Below, piece by piece: positions 36,266-46,862 of a stretch of DNA of 64,000 nt. The DNA is taken from contig NMRA01000140.1 of the NCBI GenBank assembly GCA_002633005.1, forward strand, positions 645,917 to 709,916. Direction: 5' to 3'. The stretch comes from Phoronis australis. Lineage: Eukaryota; Phoronida; Phoronidae. The notes beneath the pieces are model-generated. The model had not been told where the DNA came from and made no database searches. It saw only the letters and a program-made list of their open reading frames with translations. The stretch's first letter is position 1. Every line of letters begins with the position of its first letter. Made by a program: the position numbers and the translations under genes.

Positions 36266-39106
36266 TCACTGTGGAGCTGGGCACACGACATCTCTCTTGT
36301 CCGCCCTAACGAACTCTCTGATGTAGTTGTACAAGTACTGTTGTCGTTGCCTGTTAAGTCCAGGAGATGGGACAACAGGTGGCATTCCACTTAATACCAC
36401 ACCAGGGACAGCCAAGTCAAAGGAAGATTCCTCATCATCTAACTTTTCACGGTAAAACATGACACCTGGGTTGTCAGCAGTAAACCTTAAAAGGGCAAAA
36501 TACACTGAAGAAGTTTTGACATGCCACTGACACATTAAATGCCTCATCACTTTAAGAAACTGAAACAAAACAAGTATTAGGCTTTATCACCTTTCTGTAC
36601 AAGTTATAAATGAGATAAATGAGAGCATACACTTGGTAGTGTCAATACTATCTGAAAGTACTTAACAAAAATCTTTACTGACCTAAAATGACCCAAAGGC
36701 TTAATGCCAGGCATCATTCTGAAAGCTTGGCAGAAAAAGTCTTGCCAGTTGTATGTTGGCACAATGGTATCTCCATCTTCTCTGCCCACCAACTGCAAAA
36801 GGTTAAGATGAGACACTGGTGTGCTGTCCCTCACGGCATCCGCAATGTCATCAAGACAGGACACATGGCACCGGCGATACCTGCGCTTGAGTAAGCCAAA
36901 ACACCAGTCTGGTGCGAATTTGGTGTGACCAGGTGGCATGAAGTTGAGGGTGACCTAAAAGTGAAGATTAATAATAATAAACAACTAGTCTGGAAAATAA
37001 CAAAAGTAGTAAGCCAATTAAGTTCAATCCAAATGATATCTTATGGCTGAAAACTATGACCATTAACACAGTGCACATTAATTTTGTGGCCGAATTCATA
37101 TGATTATAACAAACAGAAACAAAACGAAAAAAGCAAAGACAATCAGTTTAATGAGATTTATATGAATTGCCAAAAACACTTAAAAAGCTAGAGTTTTTGG
37201 GGGTTCTTGAGATTCTAACGTAATATTATGTATGTCAGTGACCTAAATTGTTTCAATGATCATACCTGTGTGTGAAGACCATTTTGAACTCTCCAGGCAA
37301 AATAAAACAGAACCCACTTGTTTTTGTTCTGGCCAGAGCAGTTGTCGCAATGCAAGTGAAGGGTCTGCTCACCAAGACCATAGTTCTCAAAGAAGTAATG
37401 TAGATAGCTAACGACCACAATGCTGCCCTTGCTACCAGAGTGAGCCTCGTCAATCAGAAAGTTGACCTGAAATGATAATAACAATGCACATGAGGACTGC
37501 AATGCTATATGACATGCACAAACAAGTTGTTGGTATATTGTGGTAAATTTTACTTTAATTTATTCTTACTTGTTGTGAAACACCCTCACAACGAACTCCA
37601 AATATACCACACTTTCGAGGGGTTAGGAAATAGAGTGGTCCAGGTTGTGCCGCATTGTTTGGATAGTGGATTTGCTGGGCAAAATCAAAGCTGTAATGCA
37701 TCTCAATAGGCTCAGTATTGGCCGCTGTTTGCCTTAAGGTGGTGCATCCTATGGTTGTGGCAGCAGTTTTGGCATCTTTGCATAGCTGTCGGTAGTAGTT
37801 GCGCTCAGCATCAACTGTGGCCAAGTGATCTTGTTGCTGTTGAAGCAGATGTGTCTTCACGGCATTACTCAAGTTGGCACTTCTAAATATAAATGTGTTG
37901 TTCTTCTGGCAACGCCAACAAAGGTCAGTCATAGGCTTTGCTACAACAATATACGGACATACAAGTTACAGTGAATAGGCACTATGCTAAAATACAAAAT
38001 GGTGGTAGGCTGCAGCTACGCCCCACTATAGCACTACTTATACCTTTTTCAATCCTATGCTTGTAAATAAATTCACCTGACATTGAAAAATAGGAAGATC
38101 AATTTAAGAAATCAAATACATACCCAAGGAGAAAAAGAAATGCATCCTTGCAGACTGGTCTGTTCAGCAAAAAGTAGCTGGAGCGCGGTCGTAGGCGGTC
38201 TGTCTGCTGCTTCCTACGTGAGTTTGCTGTTTTGGGCCCGTTTCTCATACAGCAGCTTAAGATACCCAAAATCATCAAATCTTTTGCATCTTAAAAGAAG
38301 AAATTAATGTGTTTCATTAAAATTGTTTCGACCAAATTGGCTAATATAGTTTCGTGTAACTAACTGTTACTATGGCATGATCGAAGGTCTCAAAAATAAT
38401 TTCATTTCCATGGAAGAGGCCCCAGGAAAGGAATAGAGCCTAATATTCATGAAAACTGCAAGTAACCAACTGGGTTAATCCATTTCTCAGCTGATGTACA
38501 CAGGATTAGTCCACTTTCGGAAAGAGGGGTTACCGAAAGTACAACAAGGTGGTTAAGAAGTAATTTGGCAAAATTAATTAAAATAAAATCCTGTTAGTTA
38601 CGAAATAACCATTCAAGGCTGACCCCTGTTCACAAGAATTCGAAATTTTACGTTTGTATCAATTCTTTTCAAAAAAATAACAATGACTCACCCCTATCCA
38701 TATCTTTCAACGAGAGCTGCAGAGCCACTATTTCCTCTACATCAAACTGAGTGATGCACCCTTGTCGACCGTCGTCTTTTGTTAAAACTTTTATTTGGCG
38801 GCACCTAGCTCCGTTTGCTTTACAAGGACGAGTCGTGGCGATGCGAGCAAGCTCGTCAGGTTCGTGGTCTTCAAGCTCTTGTATCAACGCTCCTCCTGGG
38901 ACGTTCACGAGGGGTTGATCAGACTGATCGCCAAAGCCGTCATCCGAGGAGTCGCTGTCGCAAGACAACGACTCGTCACTGTCGTCAACCTCACTCTCTT
39001 GTCCGTACACAAAATATTCTTCGACCAAATCATTTAGCTCGCGCTGATCTTGGTGCGGCAGGCCGCGGCAAGAGTTTAAGAGATCTGCCACTCGGCGATC
39101 AGCCAT
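36266..39106 (-). CDS. DUF7869-type transposase-like protein, 5 exons, 518 residues
   Basis: On the minus strand the exons are 39,106-38,692, 37,940-37,570, 37,466-37,266, 36,954-36,679 and 36,559-36,266. All introns are GT-AG with matching phases, and there is no internal stop. The start is in good context (AAGATGGCT). Residues 1-60 are acidic (DSDESLSCDSDSSDDG). Then follow KPMTDLCWRCQKN (141-152), HYSFDFAQQIHYP with D224, FLIDEAHSG with D268, LHCDNCSGQNKN with D303, and PPGHTKFAPDWCFGLLKRRY with D345. These motifs match the animal DUF7869 family as I remember it, probably an RNase-H-fold transposase. The catalytic set is likely drawn from D224, D303 and D345, by inference. The gene lies alone inside terminal inverted repeats. 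An intact frame suggests a young, perhaps autonomous copy. Confidence 0.85.
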
Positions 39107-39626
39107 CTTACTCTCTTGTCAGCTTGCCCTGACCCCGCGACCCCGCGACTCCAAAAATTCACGCCTACTTGACGAGTTCTAGCGAATGAGGTCACCGCTT
39201 TATTGGGTGAAAAGGTCGTTGCTGGCTGTATGGACTAGTGAGTGGCATTTCTTTTGAATTTACCGCGTCTGCAATAAGTAAAATTTCGACTATTGATTGG
39301 ACGAAAATCTCAAAAATCTTACTACGTGCATAATAAGCAGAGTTTGACCTTTCTCTTGATAATGCTTATGAAGGAATTGGGTCACCGGGTGGTTGAGCAA
39401 CGCGGTCACGAAAACCCGTGAATTTTGAGGAAAATTTCACAAGCTATCCGGTGGCGGAGAAGGTGATGTTTTTCAAAATGAAATAAATAAGGTTTAAAAT
39501 GAAGTTTGCTTTTTTAAAACCATGTTTTGTGAAGTAGAATGAATAAATAATCCTAATCTGCAATAAAAAAATTTGACCTAATTTTCACCGAAAGCGACTG
39601 TTTGCAGTCAGGAAATACGATGCGCG

Positions 39627-39651
39627 ACTTAAGACTCATTTTGTCGTGCTG
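39627..39651 (-). repeat. right terminal inverted repeat of the 5.6-kb transposon
   Basis: ACTTAAGACTCATTTTGTCG followed by TGCTG, the partner of 34,057-34,081. It is followed directly by AAAT and then by sequence colinear with copy B from 50,081. Confidence 0.85.
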
Positions 39652-40133
39652 AAATTATCAGCTGGTTAAGTTAGGTTGCTGCATGCCGTCATATGCATTG
39701 TTCAACAATATCAACGTGACGTGTGATAACGCGACATCATTATGGCTCCCGACGTTCAACGTTGATATGCAACCGAGCCCTGCGATCTCTTTCATGAAAG
39801 CGATTTAAGACTAAAGAGTGCACTTTTCTCGTTCCCAACGCGTTCAGAAATACACGCAATTAAAGCGAACCAGATTCACCGAACTCACTAGTAATACCTA
39901 CCTCAAAACTGCCGTTAAATCTGGCTTACCCCAAACCGTCACACTTATGAGTGCATCATAGTATAGAAGTGTTTATATCTGAGTACGTAACTAGTGTGTA
40001 TTCTTAGACGCTTAGCACTTTTGCTCAAATGAGATTTTATTATTTTTCATGGCTAGTTGTGAAGATCGTAAGACCAAATTTCTGACTTCAGTCCTTTTCA
40101 TGAGAAGTGATCCAAAAGTAACTTTTCCACTAG

Positions 40134-40280
40134 CAGTGGCGGATTTAGAAGATGGCCATAGCCCCCCTAAAATTCTCCCAGATTCCATTTAGTAGTTCGG
40201 GAGTGCGAATGTGTGACGAGCAAAATCCTGGCTAATACACTGCCCTACCCCTCTAACTCAAAATCCTGGATCCGCCCCTG
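40134..40280. mobile_element. MITE of the CAGTGGCGGATC family, copy A, 147 bp
   Basis: It begins CAGTGGCGGATTTAG and ends CTGGATCCGCCCCTG, with ACTAG directly on each side (5-bp target duplication). The duplicate locus has the same insertion at 50,559-50,705 with the same target duplication, so this insertion is older than the segmental duplication. Confidence 0.8.
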
Positions 40281-41293
40281 ACTAGTTTCCCAAAATACTA
40301 CTATAGAGAAGTGGTATCAACATATCGTATGTCTACTAGCAGTGGATGACCGTTACAACTGTTTGGGTATGAGACGACAGAGTTCTCTGCCTGGCCTGTT
40401 GGAGTAAAAATGATGTACTGTCAAAAACGATTTGTGAGACATTGTCATTTTAGAACCACATGAGACTGTGAGTCGTTTGAGGTAAAAACTAGCACTGATT
40501 GAAAGAGAATGGTTAAATTTCAATTCAGGCGTTTCAAAATGAAGGAGCTGGTTCTGTTAGCTTTCGTGTCTGTACACGTGCCATTAGTACTTGATACCGA
40601 AATTAAACAGTCTGGGCGTTACTACAAACAATCTTTTTGAGCAAGGACGAATTCCAACAGTTGGTTTTGAGCACTAATAAGATGGCACCTCTAACTGTTA
40701 TCTTTAAACTTGCATTTTGTCCTGTTCAGTTGCCAAGTCCTGTAACATTTCTTACGATACTATTCCCGTTACCAACTCGAGTCACAGGGAACAGGGTCGT
40801 AGGAAGCGGGGGCACGGGCCCCCAAAACATTTTCAGGTGTCAGGGTTGAACCGTGGCAACCGACGTTGGCGTGGGGCCAGGGAAAGTCGAGAAAATAAAG
40901 ACTGCGAAATACGGATAAGAGACAAAATTCAAGAGAACGTTTAACAACTCTGCATCAGTGCATGCTTTACCTTTTGAGGACCATTGTCTTTAGGATCACC
41001 GGTTTTGCAGAACAGGTCGTCCAAACGCACTTGAAAACGTGCACGAAATCAATCATACATATAACTCGAAAAATCGAGAAATTTGTAAAGCGAAGCATTT
41101 GCGGAGCGTACTAGTTAATTGATCGGATTTTTAAATTCAATAAGACGATTTTGTGAATGCAAAACTATATTTTTCCATATGCCCCTCTCTGGCAAGGGAT
41201 AACGGAGACAACTTTCGCTTTATTTTTTTCTCGAAACTGTATATTACTTGAGAAAAATTGATGACCTGACAGCTAACATCAATGGTTGTGTAT

Positions 41294-43155
41294 TTCCTAA
41301 TATTTGAAAATATAGATATTTTCATATTTAGGTGCCCCGCCCTTGAAGGAGGCAATTGATGGCATTCAAGTGGCCACCTTTTTGTGTTTTTATTGACAAA
41401 TTTTTAAGGGGCCGCTCACGGAAACAGGGCCCAATGTTGAAATATATTACCTCTATTTTCCTGTTTTTTGTGAAATCGTGCAACCGGCTTTCATGTTGAA
41501 GGAGGTCACTCCCTGCATCGTTTTGGGACCACACGACGGTGGAATGCACTGTCACTCTTTTGTCCAAGCTTAAGGATGTTTAGCCTATAATCTTAAGGAG
41601 TCCCATTTCAGACGGTACCCTCTCTCGTTGGAGCACTTCGGAGGAAATGTCCCTTTGTCCCTCTATATATGTAAATTCGACATTGCCAAGTATTCACGAT
41701 GAAAGCTGAGATACCAACTTCATCAAAAAACACAAAACATTCGTGCACAGCACAGACATTCGACCCAAACAACCAAAAAGGTGAAAAAATACAGTAGGAT
41801 CGCCTCCATCGAAAGGGTGGAAGTTTGAAGAACGTGAAGAACACTAATTGTGAATTACACAAAACGAGAGCGCTCGGAGGAGCGACACTTGGCGAAATTA
41901 CGCGAAAACAGGACGAAGGGGAGGACGACGACGACGAACATGACGATGAAGGCGGAGATTATGAACAACACGATAGCATTCATGTGACTAGCGAACAAAT
42001 GAGTAAGAAATAGTCTGCAGTCTTGTTTACGCACCCGGTAAACTGGCAACTGTGCGACAGCGCTCGGAGGAGCGACACTTGGTGAAATTACGCGTAAATA
42101 GGACGATGGGGAGGACGACGACAACGATCACGACGACTAGCGAGAAATGAAAAATATCTTATGAAAGTGCGTTTAAATTTCTATCGAACTGTACAGATTT
42201 CTGATCGGTTAATGTACATGACAAGAAAAGAGAGCATTTAATCAAATCAAAAGAACAATAGATGGCGCAACATAACGGACACAGCTCAACAAAGCTAAAC
42301 CTACATCAGAGCAGCAAGAACGATCCAAGGAACAGTGCTAGCTGGGTCATTCGGGGTCAACTTGTACAGGCAAAACAAAAGAGAGCCGGCCAGCTGCGTG
42401 TGCTTGCATTGGCAATGCAACGGAGACCAAACGAACAGAAAATCTCGAATAATTCAAAAAGTAGACATTGTAGCGAAAAATGGAAAATATCTTCTGAAAG
42501 CCCACTCACAACTCTATCTTACTGGAACGTTTTGCAACATTCCATAACTTTTTGGAAAAAAAATGAAAATTTGCCGTTTTTTGAAATTCAAAGTCAAATA
42601 ACTCTTAAACGGTAAGTCTGAGAAATACGCTCTCCGAGACTTTTTGAAAGAGCATACTTCAAGGAATCCACATGCAAAAATTCACGTCATTTGCTCTTCC
42701 CGTTAAAAACGCGACTGCAGAACGATATAAAACGTGTGAACATGCGCCATAGCCGCCATCTTAAAAGTGACTTCCGGTTAAACAAAATTTTACAAAAGCT
42801 TATTACTACCAACAAACACGTGACCAGTTTGAAACTGATTGGTTCGCAAATGCGCCCTCTAGAGGAGAAAATGTTTTTGGCCAGATATCGGGGTGCGCAT
42901 GCGCCACTTCCACAATATTTCCGCCATCTTTGATGGAAGTCAACGATTTTCGGTACAGTTGTAGCACATGTGCTCTATAATACTCGCACCACGTTTCAGC
43001 CCTGTACGTCTAAAAATGCGGCCTCTACGAGCATTTGACAGTGAAATCGGATACAAAATGGCCGCCACGTCCGTCATTTTGAATCCGATCATGACCAAAA
43101 ACAATAGGCTTCCAGGACTTTCCGATCTACACGTTGTGTGCTAATTTCGTGAGAA
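41294..43155. other. spacer between duplication copies A and B
   Basis: No gene is supported. A direct duplication inside it pairs about 41,868-41,960 with about 42,058-42,145 (GCGCTCGGAGGAGCGACACT, then a GACGA-rich run). It opens a 62-codon acidic frame at 41,825-42,013 (a GEDDDDEHDDEGG run) that I regard as repeat-derived. Several dispersed fragments of the 'ATGGCCGCC' type occur at 42,740-43,090. Confidence 0.5.
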
Positions 43156-43419
43156 TCTTCAGTAAAATTCAGGACGCCGTGACATTAACAAAAATGTGAT
43201 ACTTCAACTACTCATGCGAAATTTCCAGATAAAAGTTTTCTGATAGGTAAAAATGTAAAAATACCTCTACTGAGTAGCTTCGAAATATACTGTTGATGGC
43301 TCATTACATTGGTTGCAGTGTAGGACTTTTCACAGAAAGTAAAATTAGTAATCCCGTTACAAGTAGTGTGTGTTATCGTAAACAAGTGACATTGATTGGA
43401 ATACATTTTGTAATATGTT

Positions 43420-43800
43420 ACTGAAGAATGTGGACTCTGGAAAAAATAACACTATTTATAACACCTGTTGCATAGCTGTCACGGTCGAGAATGAAAAAAC
43501 GGGACAACTGGATTGAAGAGTGGGACTTCCGAATATAAAGCTGGACATCTGGGACTATGCCAAAACGCAAGGGTGAAATGTTTGCCGCAACACATAAAAA
43601 CGTCCCGACAGCGTTTTTTGTCGAAAGGGAGACGTAACATCCAAAAGCGTCCGACGGCGTTTCTGTTAGAAGCCATAGAACGTCACGTTTTTTTCCGTTT
43701 AGGCAGACGAAAAATAAGGCTATGTTGTGTGTGTCAAGAAGTGGGACATTCTGATGGTGTGCCTTGACGGCGGTCAAATTCTGGAAGTGCGACAGTCGGC
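43420..43800 (-). repeat. dispersed repeat, inverted relative to 55.2-55.65 kb
   Basis: The reverse complement shares ordered blocks with 55,220-55,640. In translation these read AVGTFLCVAANISPLRF here against AVGTFLCIAAKISQLRF there, with ANCPALSRLSH against ANCPVLGGLSH. A 144-codon frame runs through it (43,418-43,852, minus), whereas the other copy is broken across frames. It may be non-coding repeat sequence that happens to stay open; a small protein cannot be excluded. It lies inside a B-only insertion. Confidence 0.5.
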
Positions 43801-45199
43801 TGAGAGCGGGACAATTGGCAATTATAAATTGTGCGCTTTCAGTAAAACACAAAATATTTGATTGGGTTCTTTTTCAAAATAAACTTTTTCATTATATTAA
43901 TTTTATTTCAACCAGGAGTATAGTTAGACATTACTGCTCAGAAATCGCTAAAAAATTATCTGGGTAACACGTAAACATTGCACAATTGACTTATCATTGA
44001 AAACAGTAACAATATATACATGCATATACAAACTCTTAGCTACACAAATAAATACACGAGTACGTATTTCGAGCGTTCCCAAGGGCCTGATCATTTCGTT
44101 TATATTTGCAAAACAAATACTAAGAAACCAGACGCCACTTCGTTTTGTAAAGTAATGTAACATGACCCAAAAGTGTGTTGTTGAAAAATTCCTGGCATGT
44201 AGTTTGGTAGGTTGTCGAAAGTGGTTCTAAGACCGGAGATGAAAAGATACCAGAGGTCATACTATATCTGGTGTTCGGCCAGGGCCACAGGTCTGTACGT
44301 AAAAAGGATGACCTGAGTGTAATTGTCGGGTTTGTTTACTAATTTTGTGAGAAATCGCTGATTGTCAGGAACTGTACATCAAGAGACTCAACTGATGAAA
44401 AACTATAACGCTGCATGAAAACTCAGTCGCGCAGACAACCGGAAATTGACTGTGCAAACTCTCGGTTCGCGAGCTTTAACTATAGAATACATAGGTCGAG
44501 TTGGCATTTCATGTCCAGATTGCTATCACCAATCAAACCGGCATCGGTTGACAAGCGAAGCAGAGATCCTAGAGATACAAACGATATTCACGGAAAACGT
44601 GAAAGTTCCTGTGTCTAAGTAACCCACCAGCATTCACTAACTGACGTCATAAATGCATTATCAAACGCTGCTTTCGTCATTTACACGAACATGCACACGT
44701 CATTTTAAGAAAAATATGCATTTTAATGACATGTCTCGAAATTATGAACTTGTGTATAAAGCATATTTCAATTCCAGACATGTCAAGGGAAAAACTCATA
44801 CTGACTAACAACTCGTTCCACACTCTTTCTCAATGTCACTCCGAGCAGAAACCTTGTCGAAGAGTATAAACTGTTTCCGGGTTCGCAAGGTATAAATCAA
44901 CTTTTATGTTTATGATACACTTCGTCTTCTAGCCGTTTAAGTCGATAAATCCGATCGGACCGGGACTCAACTCTTCCGCATTAGAATTGTGGGTCGAAAA
45001 GCAATGGTAAGACCAAAACGCATTGGATCTGGCCCCGGAAAATCAAGATGGTGGTGCGGTATTTTTAGTTGCTCACTTTATAAAAAGAATATCCACGTTT
45101 GACAAGCAAAAATGATGTGGCAACGGCATCTGCAACGGCGGCAGCATCGGCAATGGTAGCGGCAGCAGCAGCAGCAGCAGAAGGAGCGGCAAGAGGAGC

Positions 45200-45320
45200 A
45201 GCAATAAAAAGGTGGGGCTATAGCCACTCAGTGGTGCATCGCCCATAGACCAGGGGTGGCACAGCACTGAAAAAAGTGGGGGCTATATCCCCCCAGCCCC
45301 ATATGGTGCGCCGCCCACTA
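45200..45320 (+). repeat. GC-rich short repeats before GPCR exon 2B
   Basis: The pair corresponds to the one at 31,346-31,463, with GGCTATAGCC and GGGGGCTATATCCCCCC cores. It lies about 80 bp upstream of the exon 2B acceptor. An adjacent GCA/GCG low-complexity tract (45,117-45,205) matches 30,440-30,560 in copy A. Confidence 0.6.
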
Positions 45321-45398
45321 AGGCAGTCGATATAGTTTATCAAATGCATTTCGAAAACATTATTTGGACAATTCTACGTTGTATGTTCATATTTTCAG

Positions 45399-46144
45399 GA
45401 AAAGTTCATGACATTTGGTTATGTGTTGCAGGTATTTGGCTACTTTCGCTCCTGCTGTCGTCGCCTCCTTTATTTGGATGGTCGAAGTATGCTTTTATAA
45501 GTAATCAACACTTTTGCTTCTTCAAATGGGAGCTCAGTGAATCCTACACTGTTTTTGTGGTGGCTGTGTGCTTCGGTGGCCCGTGTTCTGTGATGTACTT
45601 CAGCTATGTTTCAATTATACGAGAAGTCAAAAGAAGCAATCTAAGAGTACATGCGCACGAACGACCAGCGGAAGTGGAACAAACGACAACGCACACGAAC
45701 AAGTCATCATCAACCAGTAGTGTCCCTTCGACTGGTACAAAACGTCCGTCGATGCGTTTAAAGCCAAAAATTGACAACCAGAAAAAACTTTGCACAACGT
45801 CTGTTGAACCTCAGAACGTTCTAGCTGTTTCGACGAATGAAAAGCACATTGCGACGCAGAAACGACTTCGAAAAATGAAGCGCGACAAAAAACAAAACGA
45901 AGAAGTTAAGCTGTCAGCAACGTTATTTCTGGTGATTGCTATATTCATAACTTCATGGTTGCCGTACAGTGTTGGCATGTTTCTACACGTATTCGGTAAA
46001 ATGGAACTGCCGCATTCACTTTCAATGGTTATACTGTTGCTAGGTTACACAAACAGTTGTCATAACCCGTTTATTTACGGCCTGAGCAACAAACAATTCA
46101 CAAACGCTTTTCGAAAGTTACTGTGTCGGTCGCGATGCTGTTAA
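45399..46144 (+). CDS. duplicated 3' exon of the melatonin-receptor-like GPCR (exon 2B)
   Basis: The exon is intact, 746 nt like exon 2A, with the same TATTTTCAG acceptor, the same phase and the same stop. It covers TM4 to the C-tail. Relative to exon 2A I count ten base changes, seven of them amino-acid changing: L to F and C to F in loop 2, M to V, V to A and C to Y in TM5, then D to V and N to I in the third inner loop. All lie in the first ~380 nt; the last ~370 nt are identical. The conserved loop-2 Cys remains (HFCFFKW). No first exon exists inside copy B. It may be an orphan exon on its way to a pseudogene, or an alternative terminal exon spliced from 27,158. Confidence 0.75.
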
Positions 46145-46756
46145 ATGCTACATGTATATGCTACAATATGCTAACAAGTTAGCCAGTTAAGCAAATAGTC
46201 GTAATTGTTAGGAGCGAGTTTGACTGCTGGTGTAATATTTGTGTATCTTTTGAAAAAACCTGAAATTACAATAAGGCCGCCACAAGGGTGTGAGTGCTGT
46301 GTTGCTGTCTGTGACATATGGTGGATCATGACAGAAGAGTAATTGTCTGCAACCATATTGGAATCGAAGGTGGCTGTCAAAAATTGACTACTTTTGCAAT
46401 GAATGAACATAATCTGCTTCACAGATGCATTTAATTATCCATACTCTGGTTTAGTATGAATACGACTGAGGGGAAAACATGTGATATATTTTGTTAACTT
46501 GTTTATGGAATTTTTTAACGTCTTTCAAAATTGAGATATCACACAATAGACTGAAAGGAGCAAACGTGCTTATCGTTTAAGGTTGAACCTACGATGCCCT
46601 TTAAAATCCCCTTGAAACATTACTCCCTGTCCATTATGGGAAGCCCGGTGAAAACGTTGGGCCATAAATGAAATGAATTAAAATTTTTTGAGGACCATGA
46701 TGTATTAGCACTTGGCTAAGCATGTATTGTGTTTATTACCGTGTTCTCGATAGATT

Positions 46757-46761
46757 AACTC

Positions 46762-46800
<39 letters not shown>

Positions 46801-46862
46801 AATGATCATGATAATAATAATAGTAATAGTAATAGTAATATTAATAGTAATAATGATAATGG
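46757..46862 (+). repeat. AT-rich trinucleotide microsatellite
   Basis: Runs of AATAAT, GATAAT and AGTAAT about 100 bp long. Copy A has only about 20 bp of the same tract at 32,945-32,966, so the array expanded in B or shrank in A. Confidence 0.85.

Larger units (their letters stand above)
34051..39651 (-). mobile_element. 5.6-kb DNA transposon encoding a DUF7869-type protein
   Basis: The element has 25-bp terminal inverted repeats with one mismatch (34,057-34,081 and 39,627-39,651; outer end CAGCACGACA). AAAT stands on both sides (34,047-34,050 and 39,652-39,655), while the duplicate locus has a single AAAT at 50,077-50,080 with no insertion. This is a clean filled/empty-site pair. The left end carries six extra bases (GTGACC) outside the repeat with no partner on the right. 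Inside are a five-exon gene on the minus strand (36,266-39,106), 545 bp of leader, and 2.2 kb of non-coding left end with degenerate repeats. A 4-bp duplication would suit a Sola-type element, but that assignment is inference. Confidence 0.85.
28777..41293 (+). repeat. segmental duplication copy A
   Basis: Copy A matches copy B (43,156-51,705) in the same orientation. Colinear blocks are 28,777-33,311 with 43,156-47,287; 33,356-34,050 with 49,390-50,080; and 39,652-41,293 with 50,077-51,705. Copy A alone has the 5.6-kb transposon (34,051-39,651) and two stretches missing from B (about 30,102-30,462 and 30,561-31,360). It lacks the B-only CD20-like gene region (about 47,288-49,389). The match begins inside the GPCR intron, so only exon 2 of that gene was copied. 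A single N at 33,355 lies at one breakpoint. Confidence 0.9.

Noticed and set aside
36604-36678. Extension of transposase exon 4 past SVKIF, or use of the GTCAGT donor
   Set aside because: The GTCAGT donor puts the next exon out of frame, whereas the GTAAAG donor one codon later keeps the phase and the family sequence.
41825-42013. Acidic 62-codon frame (GEDDDDEHDDEGG)
   Set aside because: It lies in a local direct duplication whose second copy does not keep the frame.
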